Origin: Byssochlamys sp. IMV 00236
Lineage: Eukaryota > Ascomycota > Eurotiomycetes > Eurotiales > Thermoascaceae
Assembly: GCA_001931875.2 (NCBI GenBank)
Contig: MSJH02000655.1
Coordinates: 62,001-126,000, forward strand
Direction of reading: 5' to 3'
Length of the DNA stretch: 64,000 nt
Position 1 is the first letter of the stretch. Every line of letters starts with the position of its first letter. Shown here in pieces: positions 44,836-55,225 of the stretch. The notes below the pieces were generated by a model that saw nothing but the letters and a program-made list of their open reading frames with translations, ran no database searches and was not told where the DNA came from. The position numbers and the translations under genes are program-made.

Positions 44836-46928
44836 CTATCCATGGATCTCCCACACTCGGATCTTACCCTGCTCGTTAGCAACAGCGAGCATGTCGGAGG
44901 CGGGAGAAATCGCTACAGAGGAGATACGGCCAAAGGGCGTGTTGGATGTAGGCCAGTTTCGGTAGACGGTGCAAGAGGGGAGGTGGACTGTTGTTGTTAT
45001 TGTTATTATTTGTCGTTGGTTCATTCCAGGAGAAAGGGGTCGGGAAATAATACATACCTAATCTCAACGCATCACGCTTCCATCGACTGGCCATCACCAT
45101 GAGCTGGCCATCAGAAGAAAAGACGAGATGGCTCGTCGGGGTAGTTAGATGGTCAAAGACACGGGTAGGTTTTGGGTTTCGAGGGATTTCAACCTGGATA
45201 TCGTTCTTGTCTTTTGATAAGGATGAGGCTTGAGCAGAAGCAGCCGCCCAGAGTCGTCGGTCGTAAATGTTGACGATACCGCTGGAACTGCCTACTGCAA
45301 CCCAGCGGTCTCCGCCGAGTTCCTTGCGGCCTGAACGGCCACCAAGAGAGATGACCGTAGTTCCAACAGCGCCCTCATCGACCCAGCGGGCGACGACGCG
45401 ACGGAGTCGGCCGTCCCATTCGGAGATTTCACCATTCTTGCTGGCAACAGTCATGCCTTCGCCGTCACTCCACCATGCGAAGTCTGCAACGCCGCCGCGG
45501 CCGTCCACACGCACCTGTGCAATCCACTGGGCGGTGCCTGCGTCCAAGACGTTGATGAGACCGCCGCCCTTGCGGGCTGTGCCAACCAAGCCGATATACC
45601 GTCCGCAAGGGGACAACTTGAACCTCTCCATGGACTTTTGCTCGTTCTTGCGGTCGGCTGTGCCATTGACCTTTTCGATCTTGCCGGTGTTGAGATCCCA
45701 GATGTGGAAGTACCGGCGGCGACCGGAGGCGAAGATCTTGTTGCCAGTTGGCGGGGCGAATGCAGAGGTATGGAGTGGTGTGCGCCGGATATGGAGAGAT
45801 GTGAGAAGGGGATTCGGGATAGGGGCATCAGGGGAGATATGGTGGAGGAAGAGAGTAGATGCCGGGCCGGACGAGAGAAGAAGAGGATAATGAGGGTGGA
45901 AGGACAGAGAGTCGATAGAGGACTGTTGATAGACATTGTTAGCTCCTGAAGTATTAAAACCACTCTGGTATTCCCCCAAACTTACCGGTTGATTTGCACC
46001 GACGTCCTTCAATCTCTGAATATCAATGACCTCCTGGCGGAGTTTTCTCTTCCCGCCCGTCTTCGTATTATCCTCATTCATGACCAGATCACCCGCGTTC
46101 TGAAGTAGCTTAGCCAGCGGCTGCATCGTCATTTCCGCCTCCTCATCCGACGTATCCATGTCATCGACACCGCTAGAAGCATCAGAGTCATCCTCATCGC
46201 CATTGATCGTCTTCCGTCGCTTCGTGCTCCGCTCCGGCACCGCCCATTCAGGAGTAGGATGTAGGCGCTCAAACTGTCTGCGCAGGCGACGAATATACTC
46301 CTTTCCGCTGACAAGGTCCTCCGCCTCCGTATTCCGCAGCTTTCGCAACCTCTGTTCACTCGCCAGGGAGATAGTAAGGCGCTCATCGTCGCTATCGTGC
46401 CATGCGGCCGGTGTAATCTCCTCCTCCTCTTCTTCTTTCTCCCCGTCCTCCGCGAGAGTCATGGCTACATCGCCATGAGATCCAGCAACATCAGCAGTTC
46501 CTGAATCTAAGAAGAAAAGCTACACAGTCGAAAAAGAGAAGAAATCAGCACATACATGCCCCCTCAAACACACATAAAAAAGATAGAAGAAAGAAACCAC
46601 TCACATCCGCATCCGCAACATCATCCAACCCTCCCTCTTCTTCACCTTCTCCTTCCTCTTCATCCGAATCAGCCTGCAGCACCAAATCCATCGTTACGGG
46701 AGTCCGATGGCTCTTCAACGCCTCATGGAAACCCGCATCGTCTCCGAAGAGCAATCTCTCCAATTTCTCCTCCGTCTCATCCTTCTTCGTCACGACCTTT
46801 GGCGCGTGACCACCATCTTCACCATCGTAGAATGGTTTCCCCATAGATGACTCGTCTTCGAATTCCGTTTCCGGCCTGGTTAAAGTCCTGGTTGATTTGG
46901 CCTTTTTCTTGATGTGTGTTTCGGACAT
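44836..46928 (-). CDS. utp18: Utp18, WD40 protein of the U3 snoRNP / SSU processome
   Basis: Nucleolar protein needed for 18S rRNA maturation (family knowledge). Four exons: 46605-46928, 45986-46519, 45058-45922 and 44836-44987, giving 624 residues with all phases closing. The N-terminal third is basic then acidic (SDEEEGEGEEEGG; KEEEEEEITPAAWHD), which is typical of Utp18. The LASEQRLRKLRNTEAEDLV and GKEYIRRLRRQFERLHPTP segments are family-specific. WD repeats follow from about residue 290 (SIDSLSFHPHYPLLLSSG; RRYFHIWDLNTGK; GEISEWDGRLRR; GIVNIYDRRLW) and the last one ends IRVWEIHG. An earlier in-frame ATG at 46976 exists; MSETHIKKK was preferred as the conserved-looking start. Confidence 0.93.
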
Positions 46929-47564
46929 TTTTTTCAAGTGTGCTTCTTTCGCGCCGCAGCACGGGATTCCGCACACAAAAGACGCTTGGTAAAGTCCTGT
47001 ATGTGATAGGAATTACTTATCCAGAAGCTAATTTCCCTTGGAGGCTCCAGCGCAGAGATGGTGTCTGTCTGGTGTTGAGCCTTGTAGCATAACTCGACCT
47101 ATTCTGGAGTAATTTTTCTTTTCTGCTTTTTGCGCTACTGCGATCCCGCTATTGGCTGCGGGCGCAGCTGGCAGTGGAGCACCAACAGGCGGTGACGAAA
47201 GCGGTGAGCCCGTGTCGGGGTATTGATCACATGATCTGTCTGCCAGTATATTTAGTAGAGCATCATTCATTTACTAGAGCACGTAGATTGCATGTATCGC
47301 GACTGTTTGATATGGGAGATCGAGAATAAAATCAAGGCAATATGCTAACTATCTCATAATTCGTTTAAACAATATATTTGGTCCATCTACCTATGTATTT
47401 ATCTAGCCATCCGGTTCAGTCTATCTGACAAGAAGGATGTTGTAAAGATCGGGTAGAAAGAGAGAGATTTAGTATATTTCATCGAGATCGCCTGCGAAAA
47501 CTTCCGAAATGCAATTATTTTGTCGAGTTCAAGACTCTTGTAGAGTCCTCTCCCGTAGCGCAAC
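46929..47564. other. Intergenic region, utp18 promoter and hexokinase 3' end
   Basis: 636 bp between two minus-strand genes. The right part is AT-rich and fits the hexokinase 3' UTR. An 80-codon minus frame at 47028-47270 has no recognisable resemblance. Confidence 0.5.
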
Positions 47565-49311
47565 TCATTCTAGCATAGCCTGGAACTCCTTCTCATCTCT
47601 GATACCAGCCAGGTTACCCTCCTTGACACGTTTCAGCGTCAGAGCAGCAATGAGCGCAGCACCCACACCGGAACCATCCTCGGCGGGCAGAATGACAACC
47701 TTGTCCTTCTCGTTGGGGGCCCAGTCGAGAATCTCGCGCAGAGCCTGGGCGCCACGGGCCTTGAAGTGAGGGTACTTGTTGAAGACGGAGCCGTCGGCAC
47801 CGACGTGGCAGCTCTCGATGTTCTTCTTCTTGCAGATAGCAGCGACACCGCACGCAGACAGACGAGCGGCACGGGTGCCAATCAGTTCGGCTAGGCGACG
47901 GATCAGCTCCAGCTCGGGTTTGACAGCCTTAATGCCGAGTTGCTTCTCGAGGAGCTCCTGCGTCTCCTGGAGGTTCTCAAAGGGATCCTCCTCGATGGCA
48001 GAGAGGAGAGATGTGTCGATAGAGTAGGCCTTGCGGAGCTTTGAAACGTCCTGACCCTCGAAGATAAGGCCGGGCTTCTTGTCGATGAGGTCGATAAGTG
48101 CCAGGCGGAAGATCTCACCAAGATACAGTCCCGCAGTCATCTTCTCAAAAGCCTGCTGGCCGGGACGGGGGGAGTCGCGGTCGATGATGATATCGTACGG
48201 CGTCAGAGGAAGAACTACGTGCTCGTTGTCGAAAGCACCGTACTCGCAGTTAATAGCGATAGGCATGTCCGGCGGCAGGTTCATGTGCGCAATCTTGGGT
48301 ATAGAGCCGACATTCTCCATGTAGGCAGCGTTGACACCGGTTCCGAAGATGCAGCCGATCTTCACCTCGGGATCAGTGTACGCGGAGGCGATCATGGTAC
48401 CGGTCGTGTCATTGATCAAGGCGGCAATCTTGACGGGCAGATTCTGGACGACATCAGTAGAGGTTCACCAATCACTGTTTTCGAATGAGCACGCACCCTC
48501 TTCTTCAGAACCGCTTCAAACTGCGGAACGACGTCCTGGCCTTCGACACCCTCAATGTCAAATCCCTTCGTCCACCGCTGGAGCACACCGTGGTCAACAT
48601 AATCTTGAGTGGCAGGATACGAAAAGGTGAAACCCAAAGGCAGCTGATGCAGATTCTCTCCGGGGTGGTGGTATTCCAAGAACTGCTGCAGACAGTCGGC
48701 CGTGTACTCCCACAGCTCCTCAGCAGTACCCGTCTTGAGCTCCTCCGGCATACGGTACTTGGACTGGATGATATCGAACTCGCCCTTCTCCTTCGACAGG
48801 ATGATTTCACAAACGCGCAGGTTGGTGCCGCCCATATCGAGGGCGAGGAAGGTTCCCTCCTCATGACCGGTGGGGAAGCCCATGACCCAGGTAACATTCA
48901 TGGGCTGAAAGAAAGGTCAGCGCATCGGGAACAACAGATAGTTAGATATTACTGCGACTCACAATGTTGCCGCCCTCAACGCTGAGACCTGAGAAACACC
49001 CGTCAGCATGGTTCTTGGTGGTTTATATCATTATCAAGCAATTGAGACGCCTGGATCGGGATGGCCCATACCTTTCTCCAGCTCCTTGACGAAATGGTTG
49101 ACGATCTGCTTGAGCTTCGCAGCATCGACAGTGAAGATCTCCTCGAACTCCTTAATCTGCTCCAGGAGATCCTTGGGCACATCGGCCATGGAACCTGTGG
49201 GCGGACGGTCAGCTCGCTGGACCGCGGGGCTTCCCCAACGCGGGGGAGAGGTTATCGCGGAGGAACGTTACCCTTGCGGGAGGGTCGACGACGAGGTCCT
49301 AGGCCGACCAT
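47565..49311 (-). CDS. hxkA: Hexokinase
   Basis: Phosphorylates glucose and fructose with ATP at the entry to glycolysis, in the cytosol; in Aspergillus HxkA also bears on carbon repression (family knowledge). Five exons: 49272-49311, 49072-49194, 48963-48988, 48497-48904 and 47565-48443, giving 491 residues, matching the usual 490. Motifs in order: a basic N-terminus (MVGLGPRRRPSRK), phosphate-1 loop LALDMGGTNLRV, sugar-binding LGFTFSYP, the INDTTGTMIASAY segment with the catalytic Asp, phosphate-2 loop IFGTGVNAAYME, and the adenosine loop GADGSVFNKYPHF. Exon 3 is only 26 nt. Everything needed for catalysis is present. Confidence 0.97.
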
Positions 49312-50169
49312 TGTGGACAATCACGCGAAGCAAGACTGATGAATTCCTTGAGGGTCCAGCGACTGTCGCAATGGGAGGTGCGAGGTGAAGAACAAAGAGG
49401 ATTGGGAGAACTTAGAAGTGTGTAGTAGTAGTAAAATACCGGAGACCCAAATAGGACGGGAGCGGATCGCTGACCAGAACGTGGGGCAACAGCTTCACCA
49501 CCAAAAGGACCGTCCAATACGAACCGTACAACAGCCAAAATACGGAGGATGCTATCTACAGGTTTTTCCAGAAGATGATGTCTGAAGGGATGCAGGACAG
49601 AAGGGGAGTGACAACATCACCGCCAGAGACTCGAGAACGTTCTGCGATAGTTAACACCCGAACAGGATCGCAGCTCGTGACGTTATTTCCCCCACTTGGA
49701 GAAGAACGACCATACCGAGGAAAAAGAGACTAACGGGGTTACACTTGGCCTGGACCGCATCGCCCGCAGCACTCGATAGACTTGTCTGACTGCGATCCTT
49801 TGCGAGGCGTTGGTGGCGGCGCAATCATACGACGGTCAACAGCCATCCGCGACCGGACTGGACGTGCTGCTTTGGTATTCTGCTCTCTATTTGAACCAGC
49901 TGGCTTTACCATGGGGTGGTTAGTTAATCGCCTGGTAGTTGCTTCATGCTACTTGTTACGAAAATCCGCTCAATGGTGAATAATGAATTACGAGATGAAA
50001 CTAACTTGTTCCGTGTGGCTTGTCATTACTACTTAGTAACTCTCAATACTCTCAATACTGGGGGTAGAGAGTCTCCCTATCGTGAAACATTATATACACC
50101 CACACATGTGCTAGTGATAGCCTCGATCCGATTCCCCCTCTCTTACGCCTGTACGCCGGTCATGATCAT
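49312..50169. promoter_or_regulatory. Hexokinase promoter and sirtuin 3' flank
   Basis: 858 bp between the hexokinase start and the stop codon of the neighbouring sirtuin, both minus strand. The first few hundred bases are the hexokinase leader and promoter. Two adjacent CTCAATACT repeats occur at 50041-50058. No gene is seen. Confidence 0.5.
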
Positions 50170-51417
50170 CTACAAAGATGGCTTCTTACCCGCGAGATGC
50201 GGGAACACATGGCTGAGTCCGTCGCGGTCCTCCGACTCAGCACTAACTTGGCCCTTGCCTGCGTCTGAAGCAGAGGCTCCCTGCCCCAGTGCTGCAGGCT
50301 TAGTCGCGTCTTCTTTGGCCGCAGATTTCTCCTGGCCTTTGATCTGCTGCCGGACGCGATCTTCATAGGCCGTTGATACGCTCAATGTCCGGTCAACTTC
50401 TTCCGTGAGCCGTTCAACCTCATCCTTCAGTCGCTCATCGCGATCCTTCAGAGGTGCAGATTCCTCATCTCGAGCCTTCTTGTCCGGGTTGGTCTCTTCC
50501 CACAGGGCCTCCAGTTCGTCCTGCCAGCCCAGCGCTTTGGCGAACTTCCGGACACCGGCATCACAGTCGCCCAGGAGCAACACATCATCGGGACGAGACC
50601 CCAGACCGCCAACACGCTCCATATTGATGAGCACGCGGGGTACTCCCTCCTTGCAGTATCCTGGCAGACTAGCAAACGGCTGAACCGTCAAGCTTGTTCC
50701 CATGACGATGCACAGGTCAGCCGCTGCCGGGAGGGTCCGGTTCAGGAAGAAGTCCTCCGGCAGCGCCTCGCCGAAGAAGACGATATCCGGCTTGACAAGG
50801 CCATTGCACTTGGGGTTCAGGCAGCGTGGCACCTCCGCCTTGTCGATGGCCTGTTTCATCATGTCATCCGGGTATTCGCTCTTGCAGTCGATACAGTGCT
50901 GATTCGCGAAGCTGCCGTGAGCCTCGACGATCATCTCCCCGGGCACACCAGCCTCACGCTCGAGACAGTCGATGTTCTGCGTGAAGTGCTTCAGCAGGCG
51001 ACCCTTGTTGTAGAGCAATTTGATGAACGAGTGTGCAACGGTTGGTCGATACCGTCCGGGATAGAGCTCGTGAGCTAGTGCGTAAAAGGGACGAGGATTC
51101 TGCCGGAAGAAAGAAATGTCGAACACAGCTTCCGGGTCGGGCAGGTCCAAATGCGCCAGATTGGAGTATATTCCAGTATCAGGTGAGCGGAAATCAGGGA
51201 TTCCCGCAGAAGTACTAATACCAGCGCCGCACTGGAATTTTTCTATCAGCATTGTGCTACAATTCACTTGGTAGCTAACCATAGGCGATCATACCATCAC
51301 CACAATGCGGCGGACATTGTTCTCCTCGATATACTTAGCGACGGACTCGATATTCCGCGCCTCGAGGACCTTGGGAGGGGTCTTCTCGTCCACTGGGGTT
51401 GAAGATTCGTTGCCCAT
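50170..51417 (-). CDS. hst2: Hst2-type NAD-dependent protein deacetylase (sirtuin)
   Basis: Removes acetyl groups from lysines using NAD+. Two exons, 51295-51417 and 50170-51231, give 394 residues. Class I sirtuin motifs: CGAGISTSAGIPDFRSP (NAD site, split by the intron after VVM), TQNIDCLEREAG, catalytic His in EAHGSF, zinc ligands CIDCKSEY and CLNPKCNG, then GTSLTVQPFASLP and INMERVGG. The C-terminal 110 residues are charged and heptad-like (LKDRDERLKDEVERLTEEVDRTL), a probable coiled coil as in other fungal Hst2 proteins. Target proteins cannot be inferred. The start MGNESS is 809 bp from the divergent Cog4 start. Confidence 0.93.
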
Positions 51418-52225
51418 TTTGGAGCGCGGCCGGCCAGGTTTTGGCCGCTGGTGTCTCTCTCGGCGACGGCGACCTATGGTGGTAGCGGAAGAAGTAGAAA
51501 CGAGTCTAAGGTTGGTTAAGCTGCGTATATAAGTGATCTTTTGCAAACCCTAGCGTTCACTTGTTCGCAAGTTGCCTCGATAAGCGGGGGAAATACGCCA
51601 GCAACCAAGCTGCAGTGAAACCGTTTCTTTGTTCGCACTATCGATAAATAATACGTCAGTCGCACGAGAGCCAGTGGGGTTGCGGGTTTTTGTCGGCGGA
51701 GGCTTATATAATCTCCGTTGCGCTGCGGGGAGTTCAAGACAGCCTTCAAGAGGTGATCAGTGTGTATATGGCGTAGGGGAGAAGTGGAATGCTGTACCGA
51801 AGCTTTACTTGCAGTGAATGAGTTCTCATGGAGTGTTATCCTTTTCAGTTCGTCTGAAAATGCATAATTGCATCGTCGTTGCTCGGCGTGTGACACAGAC
51901 CTTATATTCCATTCCTGAAATGCCGTGCAGATAATGATGATGTTGGAAATGATATATGTCAGGGATCATCCTGATGTAGACAGCCTCCATAACTGATAAA
52001 GTCACACCTTGAATAATCACCTAACTTAGTCCATCAGTGCTTCCTATATCTACAATAAGTCCGTAAGTAAATAAATACTCGAATCGTGTTGGCACGTTCC
52101 ACCGCCTCACCGCCCGGCGTCACCACCAATGGCGCCCGCCGCTGCAATGGACACTTGGTGGATAGCTTCGGACGGTCAATCTCACCGCGACGCTGTCTCC
52201 TCAAGGGGACCTCACACTGAGAATA
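51418..52225. promoter_or_regulatory. Divergent promoter, hst2 and cog4
   Basis: 808 bp between divergent start codons. Short open frames on either strand show no resemblance. No defined element could be assigned. Confidence 0.5.
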
Positions 52226-54751
52226 ATGTCGAAGACGAGCGGGCATAGCGCTGTCAACGGACATATCGTGACTTCTTCGAAGATCGCCGTCGACAATGCC
52301 CGCGACACGAGTCCTCCTGTCGACGTCTTCAACGCCGTATCAGTCGCACAGATCAAGGCGACGCTCTCACACCTTCATGATCAAGATGCCTCAGTGACCG
52401 CCCGGCTGGATGCGCTGGTTGCGTCCCAGAATGATTTCTCTAGAGAATTGGGCCGGCTGGATTTGTTACGAGCTCACTTGGGTACCCAGGCCAGCACGAC
52501 CAGGTCCGTTAGCCACGGCATGCTCTCGGACGCTGCGGCCACCGCGGACCGGATCTCCAACGCTGTCAGGAAGCTGGATCTCGAACAGGCAAGAGTCAAG
52601 GCAACGCTGCAGGTGGTGGAGCAGGTGGCAGAGCTCAAGGCATGTGTCTTGGGTGTGGCTGGCTCCATGGAAGGTCCGCAGGACTGGGAGACAGCGGCCA
52701 GCTATCTGAGCCGAGCGTCCAAGATTCCGCCGGAGGTGGTCAATGGGGCCTTTGCGGAGGAGATTGTACCGACAGCGGAGGTGCCTGATCCTCCCAGCGT
52801 CACGCTGCACAATGCTGCTGAGTCTCTCTGCGGTCTGTTCCTGCGCGAGTTCGACAAGGCCGTCAAGGACAATAATGGCGCCAAGATCACTCGGTTCTTC
52901 AAGCTATTCCCGCTGATTGGCAGGTCGGAGGTTGGACTGGAGGTGTATGGACGATACGTATGTCAGGGCGTCGCATCACGGGCGCGGACAAACCTCAATG
53001 CTGGGGCGGCAAGTTCTCAGGATGGCTTCTTCTACGCTGGTGCTCTGACGAAGCTTTTTGAGCACATCGCTCAGATCATCGAGGGGCATGGCCCGCTGGT
53101 GGAGCGTCATTACGGAGCTGGCAAGATGGCGCGGGTGATAGAGCGTTTGCAAGTAGAGGCGGATGTCCAGGGTGGAATCATACTGGACACCTGGAGAGAC
53201 GAAAGGAATATCGACCGCAAGCTGACTGATGTAAAGTCCTATGCTTTTACCTTTCTGGTGCAGAGCTTTCTTCCTGCGCAACGCGCGGCGGGGACGCCTC
53301 GAACGGGCTCTCCGGTCAGTAAGGATGGGAGTCAGGGAGACCAGACGGAGGAGGAAGGTGTTGACATGAAGGAGGTGGACGCTGTCTTGAATGAGATGGC
53401 GGTTATGCTTGAGCGATGGTCACTATACTCCAGGTTCCTTGCGGATAAATGCAGGGTACGGTTTTCGAGATATTCTACTTACTCAGACGCTGACAACGTG
53501 CAGGATCCGGAAGACAACGAGGACGCTTTTACACTCCCCGAGTTTGTGGCAGAGTCGACTCTCGCCAGGAAGATCTCGGAGCGGGTCATCACCCCTTTCA
53601 ATGCCATGACCACGTTCTTCTCTCGCCGCTCCGTCGAGAAGGCCTTCCAGCTTGATGAGCAGCCGTCCGGGCTGACGCTCAACCCGCACAAGCCACTACA
53701 TGCGGACCCCCCGCACATCACTTCTGCAGTCGACGATATCATGTACATTGTAAACAAGGTCCTCCGGCAGTCTCTCGCCACCGCTCAGAGGAGCGTCGTG
53801 CTGAATACCGTGCCTACACTGTCTCGAGTGCTGGGTACTGACTTCATCGGTATGATACAGCGGAGGATGCGCGACGAATGCTACCCCAAAGCACCTGTTC
53901 ACGGCGGGCAGCCGCCGGAGCAGATTGTCATTGCATTCTTGGTACTCATCAACAACTTGGACGTGGCCGTCGACTACATCCGTCGCATTGTCCAAGACCA
54001 CGTGGAGCCGAAAGGGCCTGTCCAGCCACAGACTGCAGACCGCTCGACGGGTGGTGGTGAAAGCGGACTGCATGTGTTGTTTCCACTTGATGACGATGCA
54101 TTGGCGGTCGCTCAGTCGCTGCGATCTCTCTCCAACTCGTTCGACTCGAAGGCCAGTGATCTGCTATCCGACGGTATCCAGGTTGTCTTCAACAATGTCG
54201 TCAAGCATCGCCTACGGCCCATCCTGGCTGACGCCTTTCGCGACATCGAGTATCAGCCGCGCGGAGACCGCGATCCGACCAGCACAGTGTACCACAGCTA
54301 CGACGACGAGGACATGGATGAGGAGACTCTCCGTGCGGAGCTGGTCCGACCCCGTTTTGCGACAGGCTGGTCGGGGCTTATGCTGCCCATCGCGCGAATC
54401 TTAACGCCGTCTGCGTTTGACCGTCTCCTGGGCGTGACGGTGGCATACCTTGCGCGGCTGCTCGAGAAGCGATTATGGTCATACCACGGCCGCGTCAACG
54501 CCCTGGGCGCAACGAGACTCGAGCGCGATGTGTCCGGCATCGTCAACGCTGCAGTGGATGTGACCAGCGGCCACGGAGCGCCAGCACGCTACCGGCATCG
54601 GGAGGTGTTTGCACGGTGCTTGCAGATGGTGCTGATCATGGGCATGGACGACGACGAGTGGCAGGATGTTGTTCAAGGGGGCGAGACCGCAGAGATGGTA
54701 GACAAGCTCAGCGCGGAGGAGCGAAGCAGAGCGCGAGCAATAGTCAGGTAG
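52226..54751 (+). CDS. cog4: Conserved oligomeric Golgi complex subunit 4 (COG4)
   Basis: Subunit of the COG tethering complex that handles retrograde traffic within the Golgi (family knowledge). The frame is open for 841 residues from MSKTSG. The first 150 residues are helical, with the family pattern SVAQIKATLSHLHDQDASVTA and LQVVEQVAELKACVLGV. Further matches are KITRFFKLFPLIGRSEVGLEVYGRYV, VERLQVEAD-type helices, and the C-terminal segment ending EERSRARAIVR. A probable 48-nt intron at 53456-53503 (donor GTACGG, branch CGCTGAC, acceptor GTGCAG) is a multiple of three and has no stop, so the frame stays open whether or not it is spliced. Removing it gives 825 residues and a smoother CRDPEDNEDAF junction. 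Confidence 0.92.
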   Translation: MSKTSGHSAVNGHIVTSSKIAVDNARDTSPPVDVFNAVSVAQIKATLSHLHDQDASVTARLDALVASQNDFSRELGRLDLLRAHLGTQASTTRSVSHGMLSDAAATADRISNAVRKLDLEQARVKATLQVVEQVAELKACVLGVAGSMEGPQDWETAASYLSRASKIPPEVVNGAFAEEIVPTAEVPDPPSVTLHNAAESLCGLFLREFDKAVKDNNGAKITRFFKLFPLIGRSEVGLEVYGRYVCQGVASRARTNLNAGAASSQDGFFYAGALTKLFEHIAQIIEGHGPLVERHYGAGKMARVIERLQVEADVQGGIILDTWRDERNIDRKLTDVKSYAFTFLVQSFLPAQRAAGTPRTGSPVSKDGSQGDQTEEEGVDMKEVDAVLNEMAVMLERWSLYSRFLADKCRVRFSRYSTYSDADNVQDPEDNEDAFTLPEFVAESTLARKISERVITPFNAMTTFFSRRSVEKAFQLDEQPSGLTLNPHKPLHADPPHITSAVDDIMYIVNKVLRQSLATAQRSVVLNTVPTLSRVLGTDFIGMIQRRMRDECYPKAPVHGGQPPEQIVIAFLVLINNLDVAVDYIRRIVQDHVEPKGPVQPQTADRSTGGGESGLHVLFPLDDDALAVAQSLRSLSNSFDSKASDLLSDGIQVVFNNVVKHRLRPILADAFRDIEYQPRGDRDPTSTVYHSYDDEDMDEETLRAELVRPRFATGWSGLMLPIARILTPSAFDRLLGVTVAYLARLLEKRLWSYHGRVNALGATRLERDVSGIVNAAVDVTSGHGAPARYRHREVFARCLQMVLIMGMDDDEWQDVVQGGETAEMVDKLSAEERSRARAIVR
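53456..53503 (+). other. Probable in-frame 48-nt intron of cog4
   Basis: Donor GTACGG, branch-like GCTGAC and acceptor GTGCAG are all present at ordinary spacing. The length is 48 nt, divisible by three, with no stop codon, so gene finders working from open frames would miss it. Confidence 0.7.
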
Positions 54752-54774
54752 AGCTACTAGCGGCGAAGTTGAAA

Positions 54775-54802
54775 AGAAGAAGAAGAAGAAGAAGAAGAAG
54801 AA
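54775..54802. repeat. (GAA)n microsatellite
   Basis: About nine GAA units just after the cog4 stop codon, within its 3' UTR. Confidence 0.85.
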
Positions 54803-55105
54803 ACCTAATATTAGAATTCGATGACGATACCCGAAGTGATGTACAACAGGACTGCCATTGCATCTAACTACCGCTAGAGAATAATAGAGTAATATCTGAA
54901 TCAGGAGTAAGAGTATGCGGTGATTACAACCGTCCACTTAATCATAGATCCCAAACCTGGTTATAACTACTACATACCGGTAATAATATAGAAAATAAAC
55001 TCAGGCCCTCAATATCAACAAAAAAAAATGCACAAAATATCTTTACCATTCATATTATTATTATTACAATTACACTGACAATAACAAAAAAAAGAAAGAA
55101 AAAGG

Positions 55106-55112
55106 AAAAAAA
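55106..55112 (-). terminator. Pol III terminator of the tRNA-Pro gene
   Basis: Seven A residues on the plus strand, so seven T residues on the transcribed minus strand, about 24 nt past the tRNA 3' end. This is a standard RNA polymerase III stop. Confidence 0.75.
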
Positions 55113-55136
55113 GAGGTGGTTAAATCTCTTTAACCG

Positions 55137-55225
55137 GGGCTCGACCGGGATTCGAACCCGGGACCTCGTCCATTCCCAGAATATCGCTGCCCGAAGGACG
55201 AATCATCCCCCTAGACCATCGAGCC
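55137..55225 (-). tRNA. tRNA-Pro, anticodon CGG, with intron
   Basis: Read on the minus strand, acceptor arm GGCTCGA pairs with TCGAGCC. The D-arm region resembles eukaryotic tRNA-Pro (GGTCTAGGGGGATGATTC), the anticodon loop is TTCGGG giving anticodon CGG, and the T arm is CCCGGGTTCGAATCCCGG with a perfect B-box. The anticodon stem TCGTCC pairs with GGACGA only if about 17 nt (CAGCGATATTCTGGGAA) are removed after position 37, the canonical place for tRNA introns. The CCA end is not encoded, as expected. Confidence 0.93.
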
